Assembly: GCF_016827675.1 (NCBI RefSeq)
Contig: NZ_JAERJA010000004.1
Coordinates: forward strand, 186,001 to 250,000
From: Nocardioides limicola
GTDB taxonomy: Bacteria; Actinomycetota; Actinomycetes; Propionibacteriales; Nocardioidaceae
Length of the DNA stretch: 64,000 bases
Direction: 5' to 3'
In this document: one piece after another, positions 26,191-34,753 of the stretch
How positions within the stretch are numbered: the stretch's first letter is position 1
Layout of the letters: every line of letters starts with the position of its first letter
Position numbers and translations under genes: made by a program
The notes under the pieces: model-generated
The model's input: only the letters and a program-made list of their open reading frames with translations
Told to the model about the DNA's origin: nothing
Databases searched by the model: none

Positions 26191-27205
26191 ACGGCTCGCC
26201 GACCACACGACGCTGCGGCTCGGCGGCCCGGCTGCCGACTTCCGCACCGCCGCCACCGAGGAGGAGCTGGTCGCGGCGGTGGCCGAGGCCGACACCGCCC
26301 GACGATCGGTGCTGGTGCTCGGCGGCGGCAGCAACCTGGTGATCGCCGACGCCGGTGTCGAGGGCACCGTGGTCAAGGTCGCCACCACCGGGATCGACGC
26401 GGCCGAGGCCGGTGACCGGGTCGAGGTCACGGTCGCCGCCGGCGAGCCGTGGGACGACCTGGTGGCCACCGCGGTGTCGGCCGGCTGGGTCGGCATCGAG
26501 GCACTGTCGGGGATCCCCGGCTCGGTGGGGGCCACGCCGATCCAGAACGTCGGCGCCTACGGCCAGGAGGTCGCCGACACCGTGGTCGCCGTGCGGGTCT
26601 TCGACCGGGTGCTGCGAGGGGTGCGGACCTTCGCCGGGGACGAGTGCGGGTTCGGCTATCGGCACAGCCGGTTCAAGGCCGACCCGGGCCGGCATGTGGT
26701 GCTGTCGGTGACCTTCCGGCTGGGCCGCGGTGAGCTCGGGGAACCGATCCGGTACGCCGAGCTCGCCCGGCATCTGGGGGTCGAGGTCGGGACTCCCGCG
26801 CCTCTGGCCGAGGTCCGTCGTACCGTCCTGGGGTTGCGGGCCGGCAAGGGGATGGTCCTGGACGCGGCCGACCACGACACCTGGAGCGCGGGCTCGTTCT
26901 TCACCAACCCGATCCTGGCCGACGCCGACCTGCTCCCCGACGACGCTCCCCGGTGGCCGCAGGGGGATGGCACCGTGAAGACCAGCGCGGCCTGGCTGAT
27001 CGAGCAGGCCGGGTTCGGCAAGGGTCACCCCGGCCCGGGGGGCCGGGTCGGCCTCTCCACCAAGCACACGCTGGCGCTGACCAATCGCGGCGACGCGACC
27101 ACCGAGGACCTGGTGGCGCTGGCGCGGGAGGTCAGGGACGGGGTCGAGGCCCGGTTCGGGGTGCGGCTGGTGAACGAGCCGGTGCTGGTCGGCGTCGAGC
27201 TCTGA
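26183..27205 (+). CDS. murB: UDP-N-acetylenolpyruvoylglucosamine reductase
   Basis: A 340-residue FAD enzyme of peptidoglycan precursor synthesis, reducing UDP-GlcNAc-enolpyruvate to UDP-MurNAc. FAD motifs VLGGGSNLVIAD and GIPGSVGATPIQNVGAYGQE are intact, the proton-donor serine is in SAGSFFTNPI, and NEPVLVGVEL ends the protein with the conserved Glu. The GTG at 26183 overlaps the previous gene by eight bases. It converges on the thioesterase gene with four bases between stops. Confidence 0.96.
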   Translation: MAERLADHTTLRLGGPAADFRTAATEEELVAAVAEADTARRSVLVLGGGSNLVIADAGVEGTVVKVATTGIDAAEAGDRVEVTVAAGEPWDDLVATAVSAGWVGIEALSGIPGSVGATPIQNVGAYGQEVADTVVAVRVFDRVLRGVRTFAGDECGFGYRHSRFKADPGRHVVLSVTFRLGRGELGEPIRYAELARHLGVEVGTPAPLAEVRRTVLGLRAGKGMVLDAADHDTWSAGSFFTNPILADADLLPDDAPRWPQGDGTVKTSAAWLIEQAGFGKGHPGPGGRVGLSTKHTLALTNRGDATTEDLVALAREVRDGVEARFGVRLVNEPVLVGVEL

Positions 27206-27209
27206 GCCG

Positions 27210-27842
27210 CTACTGGCTCTCGGCGAACCAGCGAGGCACGATGAAGACGCCGTCGGCCTCGGTGCAGACGCCCTCGGCGTCCGAGAGCCTGGCGAGCACG
27301 TAGACCTTGCGGCCGTCCTCGCGGTCGATGTGCGCGTCGAGGCGGACCGGCCCGAGTCTTGCTCCCTTGACGTAGCGCAGGCTCAGCGTGCCGGTCAGCG
27401 TCACTCGGGTGTGGCCGGCGGAGGCGGTCTCACCCATCAGGTGATCCAGCAACAGCGCGGTCACCCCGCCATGCACCAGGCCCGGCGGACCCTCGTACAC
27501 CGCACCCAGGTCAGCCTTGGCGTGGGCCAGCCCCGGCCGGACATGGGTGATCCGCAACGGCGGCGCCATCGCGTTGCGTTGACCCACCACCGTGTTGCCC
27601 CAGTTCCAGGAGCGGCCCTCGGAGTTGAACTTGACCCCGGCCGGTCCGTCGAACTGATCGGCCTGCAGCCGGGCGAGCGCCGACTCCAGTTCCTGCTGGG
27701 CCAACTGGAGCTGGTCGGCGCCGACGCAGGTGCGGATGGTCGCGTCGACGACCTCGCGCAGGGTGTCCACCAGCGGCTGGATCTCTGCCTCGGCGCGGTC
27801 GATCTCGGCGGTGGGGATGTCGGTCAACTCGAATCCGGGCAA
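27210..27842 (-). CDS. PaaI-type hot-dog thioesterase
   Basis: A 210-residue protein with a helical N-terminal extension of about 75 residues and a C-terminal thioesterase domain: YEGPPGLVHGGVTALLLDHLMGE is the PaaI/THEM4 signature with HGG, followed by TLSLRYVKGARLG. It probably hydrolyses an acyl-CoA. The start is TTG at 27842 with AGGAGG five bases upstream; no ATG or GTG fits better. A KstR-like palindrome lies at 27896-27909, 54 bases upstream, so it may belong to a lipid-catabolic regulon. Confidence 0.85.
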   Translation of the reverse strand: MPGFELTDIPTAEIDRAEAEIQPLVDTLREVVDATIRTCVGADQLQLAQQELESALARLQADQFDGPAGVKFNSEGRSWNWGNTVVGQRNAMAPPLRITHVRPGLAHAKADLGAVYEGPPGLVHGGVTALLLDHLMGETASAGHTRVTLTGTLSLRYVKGARLGPVRLDAHIDREDGRKVYVLARLSDAEGVCTEADGVFIVPRWFAESQ

Positions 27843-27895
27843 CGGATCCTCCTGGGCGTGCGGGGACCCTCAGTCTCCCAGAAGATCGCGGAAAC

Positions 27896-27909
27896 TGAAA
27901 CAGGTTCTA
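27896..27909. promoter_or_regulatory. KstR-like palindromic operator in front of the thioesterase
   Basis: On the minus strand it reads TAGAACCTGTTTCA, matching TnnAACnnGTTnnA and sharing both half-sites with the korA site at 17895-17908. Flanking bases extend the dyad to nine-base arms (AACTAGAAC / GTTTCAGTT, one mismatched pair). It lies between the DUF4190-like gene's stop and the thioesterase start. Confidence 0.6.
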
Positions 27910-27916
27910 GTTGATT

Positions 27917-28393
27917 TCAGTAGCCGGTGCTCGCGGCGATCACGAAGATCCCGACGAAAGCGACCATCGCGAACAGACCCAGCACCAGCAGAACGGTGCT
28001 GATGATGCCGGTGATCATCCCGGCCTGGGCGTTGCCCCGACCGCCGTACTGCCCGGGCGCCGCATCGATCTCACGCATCACCCGGCGACCGGTCACCCAG
28101 GCGAACGGGCCGAGCGCGAACGGAAGCAGACACATCCAGCCTCCGATCAGGGAGACCAGGCCGAGGATCAGTGCGGTGTTCGCCTGCGGGTGCGGTGGGG
28201 GTGCGGCGGCCCAGCCCTGCTGGCCGGCCCACCCCGGCTGCTGCTGACCAGCGGGCTGGTACGGGTTCGGCTGCGGCGCACCCCAGCCGGGCTGGCTCTC
28301 GGGTTGGCCGCCGGGCTGGCTGCCGGGGGCAGCACTGCCCTCCTGGAGCCTGCGCAGGTACTCGTCGGGGGATTCGGGGGGAGGGGTGGTCAC
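27917..28393 (-). CDS. DUF4190-like membrane protein with Pro/Gln-rich N-terminus
   Basis: A 158-residue protein. Residues 1-70 are rich in Pro, Gly, Gln and Trp (low complexity, cytoplasmic). Then two helices separated by a GRRVMREIDAAPGQYGGRG loop form the DUF4190-type domain. Start GTG 28393. The neighbouring upstream gene encodes a shorter relative with the same two-helix domain, so they are tandem paralogues. Function is unknown. Confidence 0.8.
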   Translation of the reverse strand: MTTPPPESPDEYLRRLQEGSAAPGSQPGGQPESQPGWGAPQPNPYQPAGQQQPGWAGQQGWAAAPPPHPQANTALILGLVSLIGGWMCLLPFALGPFAWVTGRRVMREIDAAPGQYGGRGNAQAGMITGIISTVLLVLGLFAMVAFVGIFVIAASTGY

Positions 28394-28404
28394 GAGAGCT
28401 CCAT

Positions 28405-28722
28405 TCAGGTCAGGCGTAGCGAGAGTAGGACGGCGAGGAATCCGAGTGCAGCCACGGCCAACACCGTGCCGATGACGCCGGTGATCATCCCGGCGACCGC
28501 CGACTCGCGCCCCGTCCAGGTGGCCGGGTCGGCATCGATCTCACGGATGGCACGGAGACCGAGCAGCACGGCCACGATGCCCAGCAGGCCAGGGAGACCG
28601 CCGAGGCAGCTGCCGAACATCGACCCGATGCCGAGCAGTAGCGCGAGGTTCGACTTCGGGTGTGCGCGTTGACTGGGGACACCCGCCCAGGACGGCTGTC
28701 CTGGTGGCGGCGTGGTGGTCAT
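28405..28722 (-). CDS. Short DUF4190-like membrane protein
   Basis: A 105-residue protein with a short proline-rich N-terminus and two membrane helices separated by GLRAIREIDADPATWTGRES, the same loop pattern as in the adjacent paralogue (RREIDA/REIDAD). ATG 28722 has AGGA eight bases upstream; ATG 28731 in frame is an alternative. The twelve-base gap to the next gene suggests co-transcription. Function unknown. Confidence 0.75.
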   Translation of the reverse strand: MTTTPPPGQPSWAGVPSQRAHPKSNLALLLGIGSMFGSCLGGLPGLLGIVAVLLGLRAIREIDADPATWTGRESAVAGMITGVIGTVLAVAALGFLAVLLSLRLT

Positions 28723-28744
28723 GGGCGACATCCTGACACGCTGT

Positions 28745-29770
28745 TCACTCGGAGGGCGGGGCGGCCAGCCAGGTGTCGATGTCGGTCAGGATCTGGGCCC
28801 GCACCGACTCCGGGGCTCGGGAGCCGCGCACCGACATCCGGGCCAGTTCGGCCAACTGGGCGTCGGACAGGTCATGGGCGGCCCGCATGGTGGCGTACTG
28901 GCTGGCCAGCCGGGAGCCGAAGAGCAGCGGGTCGTCGGCGCCGAGGGCGACGTTGACGCCGGCTGCCAGCAGTTGGGGGAGTGGCACCGAGGTGAGGTCG
29001 GAGTAGACCCCGAGCGCCACGTTGGACGTCGGACAGACCTCCAACGTGGTCCCGGCAGCGGCGACCCGGTCCAGCAGCGCAGGATCCTCCACCACGCGTA
29101 CGCCGTGCCCGAGACGGTCCGCATGCAACAGGTCCAGACAAGCCTCGATGTTGGCCGGGCCGACCAGTTCGCCGCCGTGCGGGACCAGCAGCAGATCCGC
29201 CCGCCGGGCGATCCGGAAGGCGGGCCCGAACTCCTCGGTCACCCCTCGCCGCTCGTCGTTGGAGAGGCCGAAGCCGACCACCCCCCGACCGGCGTACTGG
29301 GCGGCCAGTCGGGCCAGCATCCGGGCGTCGAGGGGATGCCGGGTCCGGTTCGCGGCGATCACCACCGCGATCGGCAGTCCGGTGTTCGCCGTCGCCTCAC
29401 GGGCGGCGTCGAGGACCAGGTCGGTGAAGGCGGTGATGCCGCCGAACCGGGCCGCGTAGCCGTCCGGGCCGACCTGGATCTCCAACCACCGGCCGCCGTC
29501 GATGACGTCGTCCTCGGCTGCCTCTCGGACCAGGCGCCGGATGTCACCCTCGGTCCGCAGCACCGAGCGGGCCACGTCGTACAACCGCTGGAACCGGAAC
29601 CAGCCCTTCTCGTCGGCCGCCGTCAGTTTCGGCGGCCATGCCGACACCAGTGCCTCGGGCAGGTGGATGCCGTCGCGGGCCGCGAGCTCAAGCAGCGTCG
29701 AGTGCCGCATCGCCCCGGTGAAGTGCAGGTGCAGGTGCGCCTTGGGCAGCTCCGTCAGCGGGCGGTGCAT
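28745..29770 (-). CDS. add: Adenosine deaminase
   Basis: A 341-residue amidohydrolase. Zinc ligands His14 and His16 are in LPKAHLHLHFTGAMR, the next His with catalytic Glu in LVPHGGELVG, a substrate-binding region in LEVCPTSNVALG, and the last Asp pair in NVALGADDPLLFGS. It converts adenosine to inosine in purine salvage. Relatives with the same motifs deaminate adenine or 6-amino-deoxyfutalosine, so substrate is likely but not certain. It lies nine bases downstream of the aminotransferase gene on the same strand. Confidence 0.87.
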   Translation of the reverse strand: MHRPLTELPKAHLHLHFTGAMRHSTLLELAARDGIHLPEALVSAWPPKLTAADEKGWFRFQRLYDVARSVLRTEGDIRRLVREAAEDDVIDGGRWLEIQVGPDGYAARFGGITAFTDLVLDAAREATANTGLPIAVVIAANRTRHPLDARMLARLAAQYAGRGVVGFGLSNDERRGVTEEFGPAFRIARRADLLLVPHGGELVGPANIEACLDLLHADRLGHGVRVVEDPALLDRVAAAGTTLEVCPTSNVALGVYSDLTSVPLPQLLAAGVNVALGADDPLLFGSRLASQYATMRAAHDLSDAQLAELARMSVRGSRAPESVRAQILTDIDTWLAAPPSE

Positions 29771-29779
29771 CGCGGGCGG

Positions 29780-31081
29780 TCAGCCGTGCAGCTTCTCCGC
29801 GGCCGCCAGCAGCACGCAGGTGGCCACCGCCTCCATCGCCTCGGTCACCTCGTCGAGCACCGGGAAGGACGGAGCCAGTCGGATGTTCCGGTCCCGGGGG
29901 TCGTCGCGGTGCGGGAACGACGAGCCGGCCGGCGTCAGGGCGATGCCCGCCTCCTTGGCCAACTGCACCACCCGCGAGGCGGTGCCGTCGAGCACGTCGA
30001 GGTTGACGAAGTAGCCGCCCGCGGGTTCGGACCATTCGGCGACACCGAGCCCGCCGAGGCGACCGGTGAGCACCTCCTGGACGGCCGCGAACTTCGGTGC
30101 CAGCACCTCGCGGTGCCGCGCCATGTGGTCCCGGACGCCCTGCGCCGAGCCGAAGAACTCCGCGTGCCGCAGGTGGTTGACCTTGTCGGGGCCGATCGCG
30201 CCCTGACCCAGGTGGTCGACGTACCAGTCGACGGTCTCGCTCGAGCCGGCCAGGAAGCCGACACCGGCGCCGGCATAGGTGATCTTGGAGGTGGACGCGA
30301 AGACCACGGCGCGGTGGGGGTTGCCGGCCTCCGCGCACAGCCCGATGATGTCGGCGCTGGGGGTCTCGGTCGCGGTCAGGTGGTGCCAGGCGTAGGCGTT
30401 GTCCCACATGATCGTGAAGTCCGGAGCCGCGGTGGGCATGCTGGCGAGCTTGCGGGCCACCTCGGTGGAGGTCACCGACCCGGTGGGGTTCGCGTACGTC
30501 GGCACCAGCCACATGCCCTTGATCGAGGCGTCGGTGGCCACGAGTTCGGCGATCGCGTCGGCGTCCGGGCCGTCGGCGTGCATCGGCACGGTCACCATCT
30601 CGATGCCGAACCAGTCGGTGAGGGTGAAGTGCCGGTCATAGCCGGGCACCGGGCAGATGAAGGTGACCCTCTCCTCGGCGGCCCACGGGCGCTCGCTGGT
30701 CACACCGCCCTTGAGCCAGAGGTAGCTGAGCACCTCGCGCATCATCATCAGGCTGGAGTTGCCCTGCGCGACGATCTGGTTCGTCGGCACGCCGAGCAGT
30801 TCGCCGAAGATGGCGCGCAGGTCGGCGCCGCCGTGCAGCCCGCCGTAGTTGCGGGTGTCGGCGCCGGAGGAGTCGGTGGCCCTGCCGGGCAGCTGGAGCA
30901 GCCGGTCGGCCAGATCCAGCTGTTCGGTGGCGGGCTTGCCGCGGGTCAGATCCAGCGTGAGTCCCCGGGCTGCCAGCGCTTCGTAGGCGCTGCGCTGCTC
31001 GGCGAGGAACGTGTCGAGCTCCGCCGGGGAGCGGTCGGCCAGGGGTTGCGGGTGGGTGCTCTGGTCGGTCACAGCGACCAT
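29780..31081 (-). CDS. PLP-dependent aminotransferase (aspartate aminotransferase-like)
   Basis: About 433 residues, fold type I. The N-terminus GLTLDLTRGKPATEQLDLAD and RNYGGLHGGADLRAIFGELL are typical of the actinobacterial MocR-like/AspT group that contains a Corynebacterium aspartate aminotransferase. The PLP lysine is in FASTSKITYAGAGVGF, and DNAYAWHHL precedes it. ATG 31081 was chosen; a GTG at 31072 with GGGAG ten bases upstream is also possible. No DNA-binding domain is present, so it is an enzyme rather than a regulator. The amino-acid substrate is inferred. Confidence 0.83.
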   Translation of the reverse strand: MVAVTDQSTHPQPLADRSPAELDTFLAEQRSAYEALAARGLTLDLTRGKPATEQLDLADRLLQLPGRATDSSGADTRNYGGLHGGADLRAIFGELLGVPTNQIVAQGNSSLMMMREVLSYLWLKGGVTSERPWAAEERVTFICPVPGYDRHFTLTDWFGIEMVTVPMHADGPDADAIAELVATDASIKGMWLVPTYANPTGSVTSTEVARKLASMPTAAPDFTIMWDNAYAWHHLTATETPSADIIGLCAEAGNPHRAVVFASTSKITYAGAGVGFLAGSSETVDWYVDHLGQGAIGPDKVNHLRHAEFFGSAQGVRDHMARHREVLAPKFAAVQEVLTGRLGGLGVAEWSEPAGGYFVNLDVLDGTASRVVQLAKEAGIALTPAGSSFPHRDDPRDRNIRLAPSFPVLDEVTEAMEAVATCVLLAAAEKLHG

Positions 31082-31261
31082 GCTCCCACCTGGGGGGTCA
31101 CGCCGGTCAACCGCGCCTCCCGGCGTCACGGCTCCGGGGGGTACGCAGCCACGGCCGGTTAGGCATGGCGACCGCCTACCCCCTAGACTTGCTCCACCGG
31201 TGAATCATCAGTCTGTTTTGGCATGCCCTCACGGGGGCCGGATCGGTGATGGATCACCCGG

Positions 31262-31334
31262 AGGGCACTAGCTCAACTGGCAGAGCATCGGTCTCCAAAA
31301 CCGAAGGTTGGGGGTTCAAGTCCCTCGTGCCCTG
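31262..31334 (+). tRNA. tRNA-Trp (anticodon CCA)
   Basis: Acceptor AGGGCAC/GTGCCCT, anticodon arm TCGGT-CTCCAAA-ACCGA giving CCA, T-arm GGGGGTTCAAGTCCCTC. The 3' CCA is not encoded. It lies 40 bases before secE, the same position as trpT in mycobacteria. A TAGACT element at 31184-31189 may be part of the promoter. Confidence 0.97.
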
Positions 31335-31374
31335 CAAAGCCGGACGCGGATCTAGATTGTGAAGGAGAAGTCGG

Positions 31375-31635
31375 GTGTCGGACACCAACACCGCCGATGA
31401 TGGCGGTCGCCCTGCCACCCCGACGACGGGGTCGGCCGGATGGGCCAACCCGATCGCCTTCCTGCGTCAGGTGGTCGCCGAGCTGCGCAAGGTGGTCTGG
31501 CCCACCCAGCAGCAGCTGATCACGTACTTCATCGTGGTGATGGTGTTCGTGCTGATCATGATGGCGATCATCTCCGCCCTGGACCTCGGGTTCGGGCGCT
31601 TGGCGTATTGGATCTTCACCGGCGGCAACGCCTGA
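31375..31635 (+). CDS. secE: Preprotein translocase subunit SecE
   Basis: An 86-residue single-span SecE of the short Gram-positive type. A hydrophilic N-terminal 25 residues precede the conserved [20 protein letters not shown] amphipathic helix, then one membrane helix. It is part of the SecYEG channel. The GTG at 31375 follows AAGGAGAAG. It is followed 34 bases later by nusG in the usual order. Confidence 0.96.
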   Translation: MSDTNTADDGGRPATPTTGSAGWANPIAFLRQVVAELRKVVWPTQQQLITYFIVVMVFVLIMMAIISALDLGFGRLAYWIFTGGNA

Positions 31636-31669
31636 CGCCTGCAACCACCAGCAAGAATCGGAGCACCAC

Positions 31670-32455
31670 GTGTCGGATCAGTTCGAGACCGAGTCGGTCG
31701 ACCTCGAAGCGGAGGTCGACCCTGCCGTCGACCCCGAGGCGCCGGTCGAGGGGTCGGACGAGCCGACCGCCGACGAGACACCCGAGGACGAGGCCGTCGA
31801 GGACGAGGCCGTCGAGGACGAGGTCCTCGACCCGCGAACGGAGTTCCGTCGCGAGCTCGAGTCCCAGTTCGGTGAGTGGTTCGTCGTGCACACCTACTCC
31901 GGCATGGAGAAGCGGGTCAAGGCGAACCTGGAGAACCGGATCGTCTCGCTGAACATGGAGGACTACATCCACGAGATCGTGGTCCCCACCGAGCAGGTCG
32001 CCGAGATCAAGAACGGTCAGCGCAAGCTCGTCGAGCGCACCGTCCTCCCCGGTTACGTCCTGGTCCGGATGGACCTCACCGACGAGTCCTGGTCCGCGGT
32101 GCGGCACACGCCCTCAGTGACCGGCTTCATCGGCCACAGTCACCAGCCGATCCCGCTCACCTTGGATGAGGTGGAGGGCATGCTCGCGCCGTCGATGGCC
32201 GCTGCTGCTGCCGCCGCCGGCGAGGGTGAGGCCTCGGCAAGCAAGCCGAGCTCGGGCGCCGCCGCGTCGCGCCCGGTCGAGGTCGTGGACTTCTCGGTGA
32301 GCGACTCGGTGATGGTGGTGGACGGCCCGTTCGCGACGCTGCACGCGACGATCACCGAGATCAACGCCGAGTCCCAGAGGGTCAAGGCCCTCGTCGAGAT
32401 CTTCGGCCGGGAGACTCCGGTCGAGCTGTCGTTCAACCAGATCCAGAAGGTTTGA
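31670..32455 (+). CDS. nusG: Transcription termination/antitermination protein NusG
   Basis: A 261-residue NusG. The first ~60 residues form an acidic extension with repeated VEDEA units, as in other actinobacteria. The NGN domain follows ([31 protein letters not shown]), then a low-complexity Ala/Gly/Ser linker near residues 180-205, and a C-terminal KOW domain ([20 protein letters not shown]). It binds RNA polymerase and modulates pausing and Rho-dependent termination. Its stop codon lies inside the arm of a hairpin. Confidence 0.96.
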   Translation: MSDQFETESVDLEAEVDPAVDPEAPVEGSDEPTADETPEDEAVEDEAVEDEVLDPRTEFRRELESQFGEWFVVHTYSGMEKRVKANLENRIVSLNMEDYIHEIVVPTEQVAEIKNGQRKLVERTVLPGYVLVRMDLTDESWSAVRHTPSVTGFIGHSHQPIPLTLDEVEGMLAPSMAAAAAAAGEGEASASKPSSGAAASRPVEVVDFSVSDSVMVVDGPFATLHATITEINAESQRVKALVEIFGRETPVELSFNQIQKV

Positions 32456-32492
32456 TCCTCACGGCCGAGTTCGCGAGGCCGTGAAAGGATCA
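32453..32492 (+). terminator. Hairpin 1 between nusG and rplK
   Basis: TGATCCTCACGGCC (32453-32466) pairs with GGCCGTGAAAGGATCA (32477-32492) with a two-base bulge; the loop is GAGTTCGCGA. The 5' arm begins with the nusG stop codon, so ribosomes finishing nusG would cover it. It could be a partial terminator or an RNA-processing site. Confidence 0.55.
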
Positions 32493-32503
32493 AAGGTCGA
32501 GTA

Positions 32504-32539
32504 GCCCGTCCGACCGAGCGTGCGAGGTCGGAGCCGGGC
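32504..32539 (+). promoter_or_regulatory. Hairpin 2 in the rplK leader
   Basis: GCCCGTCCGACC (32504-32515) pairs with GGTCGGA..CGGGC (32526-32539) with a two-base bulge; the loop GAGCGTGCGA resembles the loop of hairpin 1 (GAGTTCGCGA). It lies about 90 bases before rplK. Two hairpins with a shared loop pattern suggest a common binder or a duplicated element. Confidence 0.5.
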
Positions 32540-32627
32540 GCATCGAGACCTCCGGGCGGTGCCCGGGGGGAAGCAGAGTGGCAGGGGTCCGCCCCGTCAT
32601 GACCACAACAGAGAAAGAGACAACGAG

Positions 32628-33056
32628 ATGCCCCCGAAGAAGAAGATCGCTGCCCTGGTCAAGGTGCAGTTGCAGGCCGGTGCCGCCACCCCGGCCCCGC
32701 CGGTCGGTACCGCCCTCGGTCCGCACGGTGTCAACATCATGGAGTTCTGCAAGGCGTACAACGCGCAGACCGAGTCCATGCGCGGCAACGTGATCCCCGT
32801 CGAGATCACCATCTACGAGGACCGCAGCTTCACCTTCATCACCAAGACCCCGCCGGCCGCTGAGCTGATCAAGAAGGCCGCCGGTCTGCAGAAGGGCTCC
32901 TCGGTCCCGCACAAGGACAAGGTCGGCAAGCTGACCAAGGACCAGATCCGCGAGATCGCCGAGACCAAGATGCCCGACCTCAACGCCAACGACGTCGAGT
33001 CGGCCATGAAGATCGTCGAAGGCACCGCCCGCTCCATGGGCGTCACCACCGACTGA
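32628..33056 (+). CDS. rplK: 50S ribosomal protein L11
   Basis: A 142-residue protein of normal length, starting [20 protein letters not shown] with the [20 protein letters not shown] motif, and ending in the rRNA-binding domain ([14 protein letters not shown]). It binds the GTPase-associated centre of 23S rRNA. The ATG at 32628 follows AACGAG, a weak ribosome site; the leader contains two hairpins. Confidence 0.97.
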   Translation: MPPKKKIAALVKVQLQAGAATPAPPVGTALGPHGVNIMEFCKAYNAQTESMRGNVIPVEITIYEDRSFTFITKTPPAAELIKKAAGLQKGSSVPHKDKVGKLTKDQIREIAETKMPDLNANDVESAMKIVEGTARSMGVTTD

Positions 33057-33141
33057 CCCCTTCGCAGACCCATCCCCTGTGGCAGGGCCGCGCTGGCCCG
33101 TCCGACCACAACTGGCAGACTAAGAGAAACGAGAACCAGAC

Positions 33142-33855
33142 ATGCAGCGCAGCAAGACCTACCGGGCGGCAGCCGAGAAGATCAACGCCGACGAGCTCTA
33201 CGCCCCGCTGGCGGCGATCAAGCTCGCCAAGGAGTCCAGCAAGAAGAAGTTCGACGAGACCCTCGACGTCGTGATGCGCCTGGGTGTCGACCCGCGCAAG
33301 GCCGACCAGATGGTCCGCGGCACCGTCAACCTCCCGCACGGCACCGGCAAGACGGCCCGGGTCCTCGTGTTCGCGAACGCCGAGAAGGCCGACGCCGCCC
33401 GTGAGGCCGGCGCCGACATCGTCGGTGGCGACGAGCTGATCGACAAGGTGGCCGGCGGCTGGCTCGACTTCGACGCCGTGGTGGCCACCCCGGACATGAT
33501 GGGCAAGGTCGGTCGCCTCGGCCGCGTCCTCGGCCCCCGCGGTCTGATGCCGAACCCGAAGACCGGCACCGTCACCCCGGACCCGGCCAAGGCCGTCACC
33601 GACATCAAGGGCGGCAAGATCGAGTTCCGGGTCGACCGGCACGCCAACCTGCACTTCATCATCGGCAAGGCCTCCTTCGCCGAGGTTCAGCTCGCGGAGA
33701 ACTACGCCGCCGCCCTCGACGAGGTGCTCCGGTTGAAGCCGGCCAGCTCGAAGGGTCGCTACATCAAGAAGATCACCGTCTCGACCACGATGGGCCCCGG
33801 CATTCAGGTGGACCCGAACCGCACCAAGAACGTGGCGGAGACCGACGAGGCCTGA
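33142..33855 (+). CDS. rplA: 50S ribosomal protein L1
   Basis: A 237-residue protein with the L1 signature [22 protein letters not shown] and [20 protein letters not shown]. It forms the L1 stalk and in many bacteria represses its own operon. Start ATG 33142 lies 85 bases after rplK. A very strong terminator follows. Confidence 0.97.
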   Translation: MQRSKTYRAAAEKINADELYAPLAAIKLAKESSKKKFDETLDVVMRLGVDPRKADQMVRGTVNLPHGTGKTARVLVFANAEKADAAREAGADIVGGDELIDKVAGGWLDFDAVVATPDMMGKVGRLGRVLGPRGLMPNPKTGTVTPDPAKAVTDIKGGKIEFRVDRHANLHFIIGKASFAEVQLAENYAAALDEVLRLKPASSKGRYIKKITVSTTMGPGIQVDPNRTKNVAETDEA

Positions 33856-33872
33856 GCCTCGCCGTCGCCGAC

Positions 33873-33905
33873 AACGGCGCCCGCCACACGGTGGCGGGCG
33901 CCGTT
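33873..33905 (+). terminator. Strong terminator after rplA
   Basis: A perfect 15-bp stem, AACGGCGCCCGCCAC/GTGGCGGGCGCCGTT, with a three-base loop ACG, 17 bases after the rplA stop. It separates the rplKA and rplJL transcription units. Confidence 0.92.
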
Positions 33906-33912
33906 CGGCAAT

Positions 33913-33942
33913 TTGGTCGCACGCCACTCCGTGGCCTATCGT
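33913..33942 (+). promoter_or_regulatory. Probable rplJL promoter
   Basis: TTGGTC (33913-33918) and TATCGT (33937-33942) are spaced by 18 bases, directly after the rplA terminator. The same -10, TATCGT, is seen before rpoB. Transcription would begin near 33950 and leave a leader of about 190 bases. Confidence 0.55.
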
Positions 33943-33949
33943 CGTCCAG

Positions 33950-34141
33950 AACCAAAGACCGCCGGTTTATCGGCTGCGCCCCGGCGCACCGACCGAAGGT
34001 TCCGCGACAGCGGACGGCCTGCGCAGGTGACCAGAGCGGTACTACGCCCTGAGCACTTGTGCTCGGGGCGTTCGTCGTTCCGGGGCCGGGCACCGGTGGT
34101 CCGACCAGCCGGCGTATGCCGGATGACCCGGAAGGAGACCC
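33950..34141 (+). promoter_or_regulatory. Ribosomal protein L10 leader region
   Basis: The 190-base leader before rplJ contains a hairpin CGCCCTGAGCAC/GTGCTCGGGGCG (34045-34056 and 34059-34070) and further GC-rich pairings. Leaders of this kind bind the L10-L12 complex and repress rplJL translation in many bacteria. The exact L10 kink-turn was not traced, so the assignment rests on position and structure. Confidence 0.5.
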
Positions 34142-34675
34142 ATGGCGCGGCCAGACAAGGCAGCAGCCGTCGCGGAGCTCGTTGACCAGTTCAACGAGTC
34201 CTCCGGCGCGGTGCTGACCGAGTACCGCGGTCTCACCGTGAAGCAGCTGCAGGACCTGCGGCGCTCCCTCGGCGAGCACGCCACCTACGCCGTGGTCAAG
34301 AACACGCTTACCAAGATCGCTGCCCAGGAGGCGGGTGTCGAAGGATTCGACGACCTGCTGACGGGGCCGACCGCTATCGCCTTCATCTCGGGCGACGTGG
34401 TCGAGGCGGCCAAGGGGCTGCGTGACTTTGCCAAGGCAAACCCCGCCCTCGTGATCAAGGGCGGTCTCCTGGACGGTGCGGCATTGGACGCGTCCGAGGT
34501 GGCCAAGCTGGCCGACCTCGAGTCGCGCGAGGTGCTGCTGGGCAAGCTCGCGGGCGGCATGCTCGCGACGCTCACCCAAGCCGCCCAGCTGTTCAACGCC
34601 CCCGCCTCCCAGACCGCCCGGCTCGCCGGCGCGCTGGCGGCGAAGCTCGAGCAGGAAGCACCCGCCGAGGCCTGA
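34142..34675 (+). CDS. rplJ: 50S ribosomal protein L10
   Basis: A 177-residue protein. The N-terminus [32 protein letters not shown] binds rRNA, and the C-terminal helix [17 protein letters not shown] docks L7/L12 dimers. AAGGAG precedes the ATG by six bases. It is followed 78 bases later by rplL. Confidence 0.97.
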   Translation: MARPDKAAAVAELVDQFNESSGAVLTEYRGLTVKQLQDLRRSLGEHATYAVVKNTLTKIAAQEAGVEGFDDLLTGPTAIAFISGDVVEAAKGLRDFAKANPALVIKGGLLDGAALDASEVAKLADLESREVLLGKLAGGMLATLTQAAQLFNAPASQTARLAGALAAKLEQEAPAEA

Positions 34676-34753
34676 GCGGGCCGAGACGAGACACCCACAA
34701 CCCGGTCGTCGGCTTGACGCAGACGACGACCACACTAGGAAGGACACGCCACC

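Noticed and set aside
29780..31081. MocR-type transcription regulator
   Set aside because: The protein has the aminotransferase fold only; no N-terminal winged helix is encoded.
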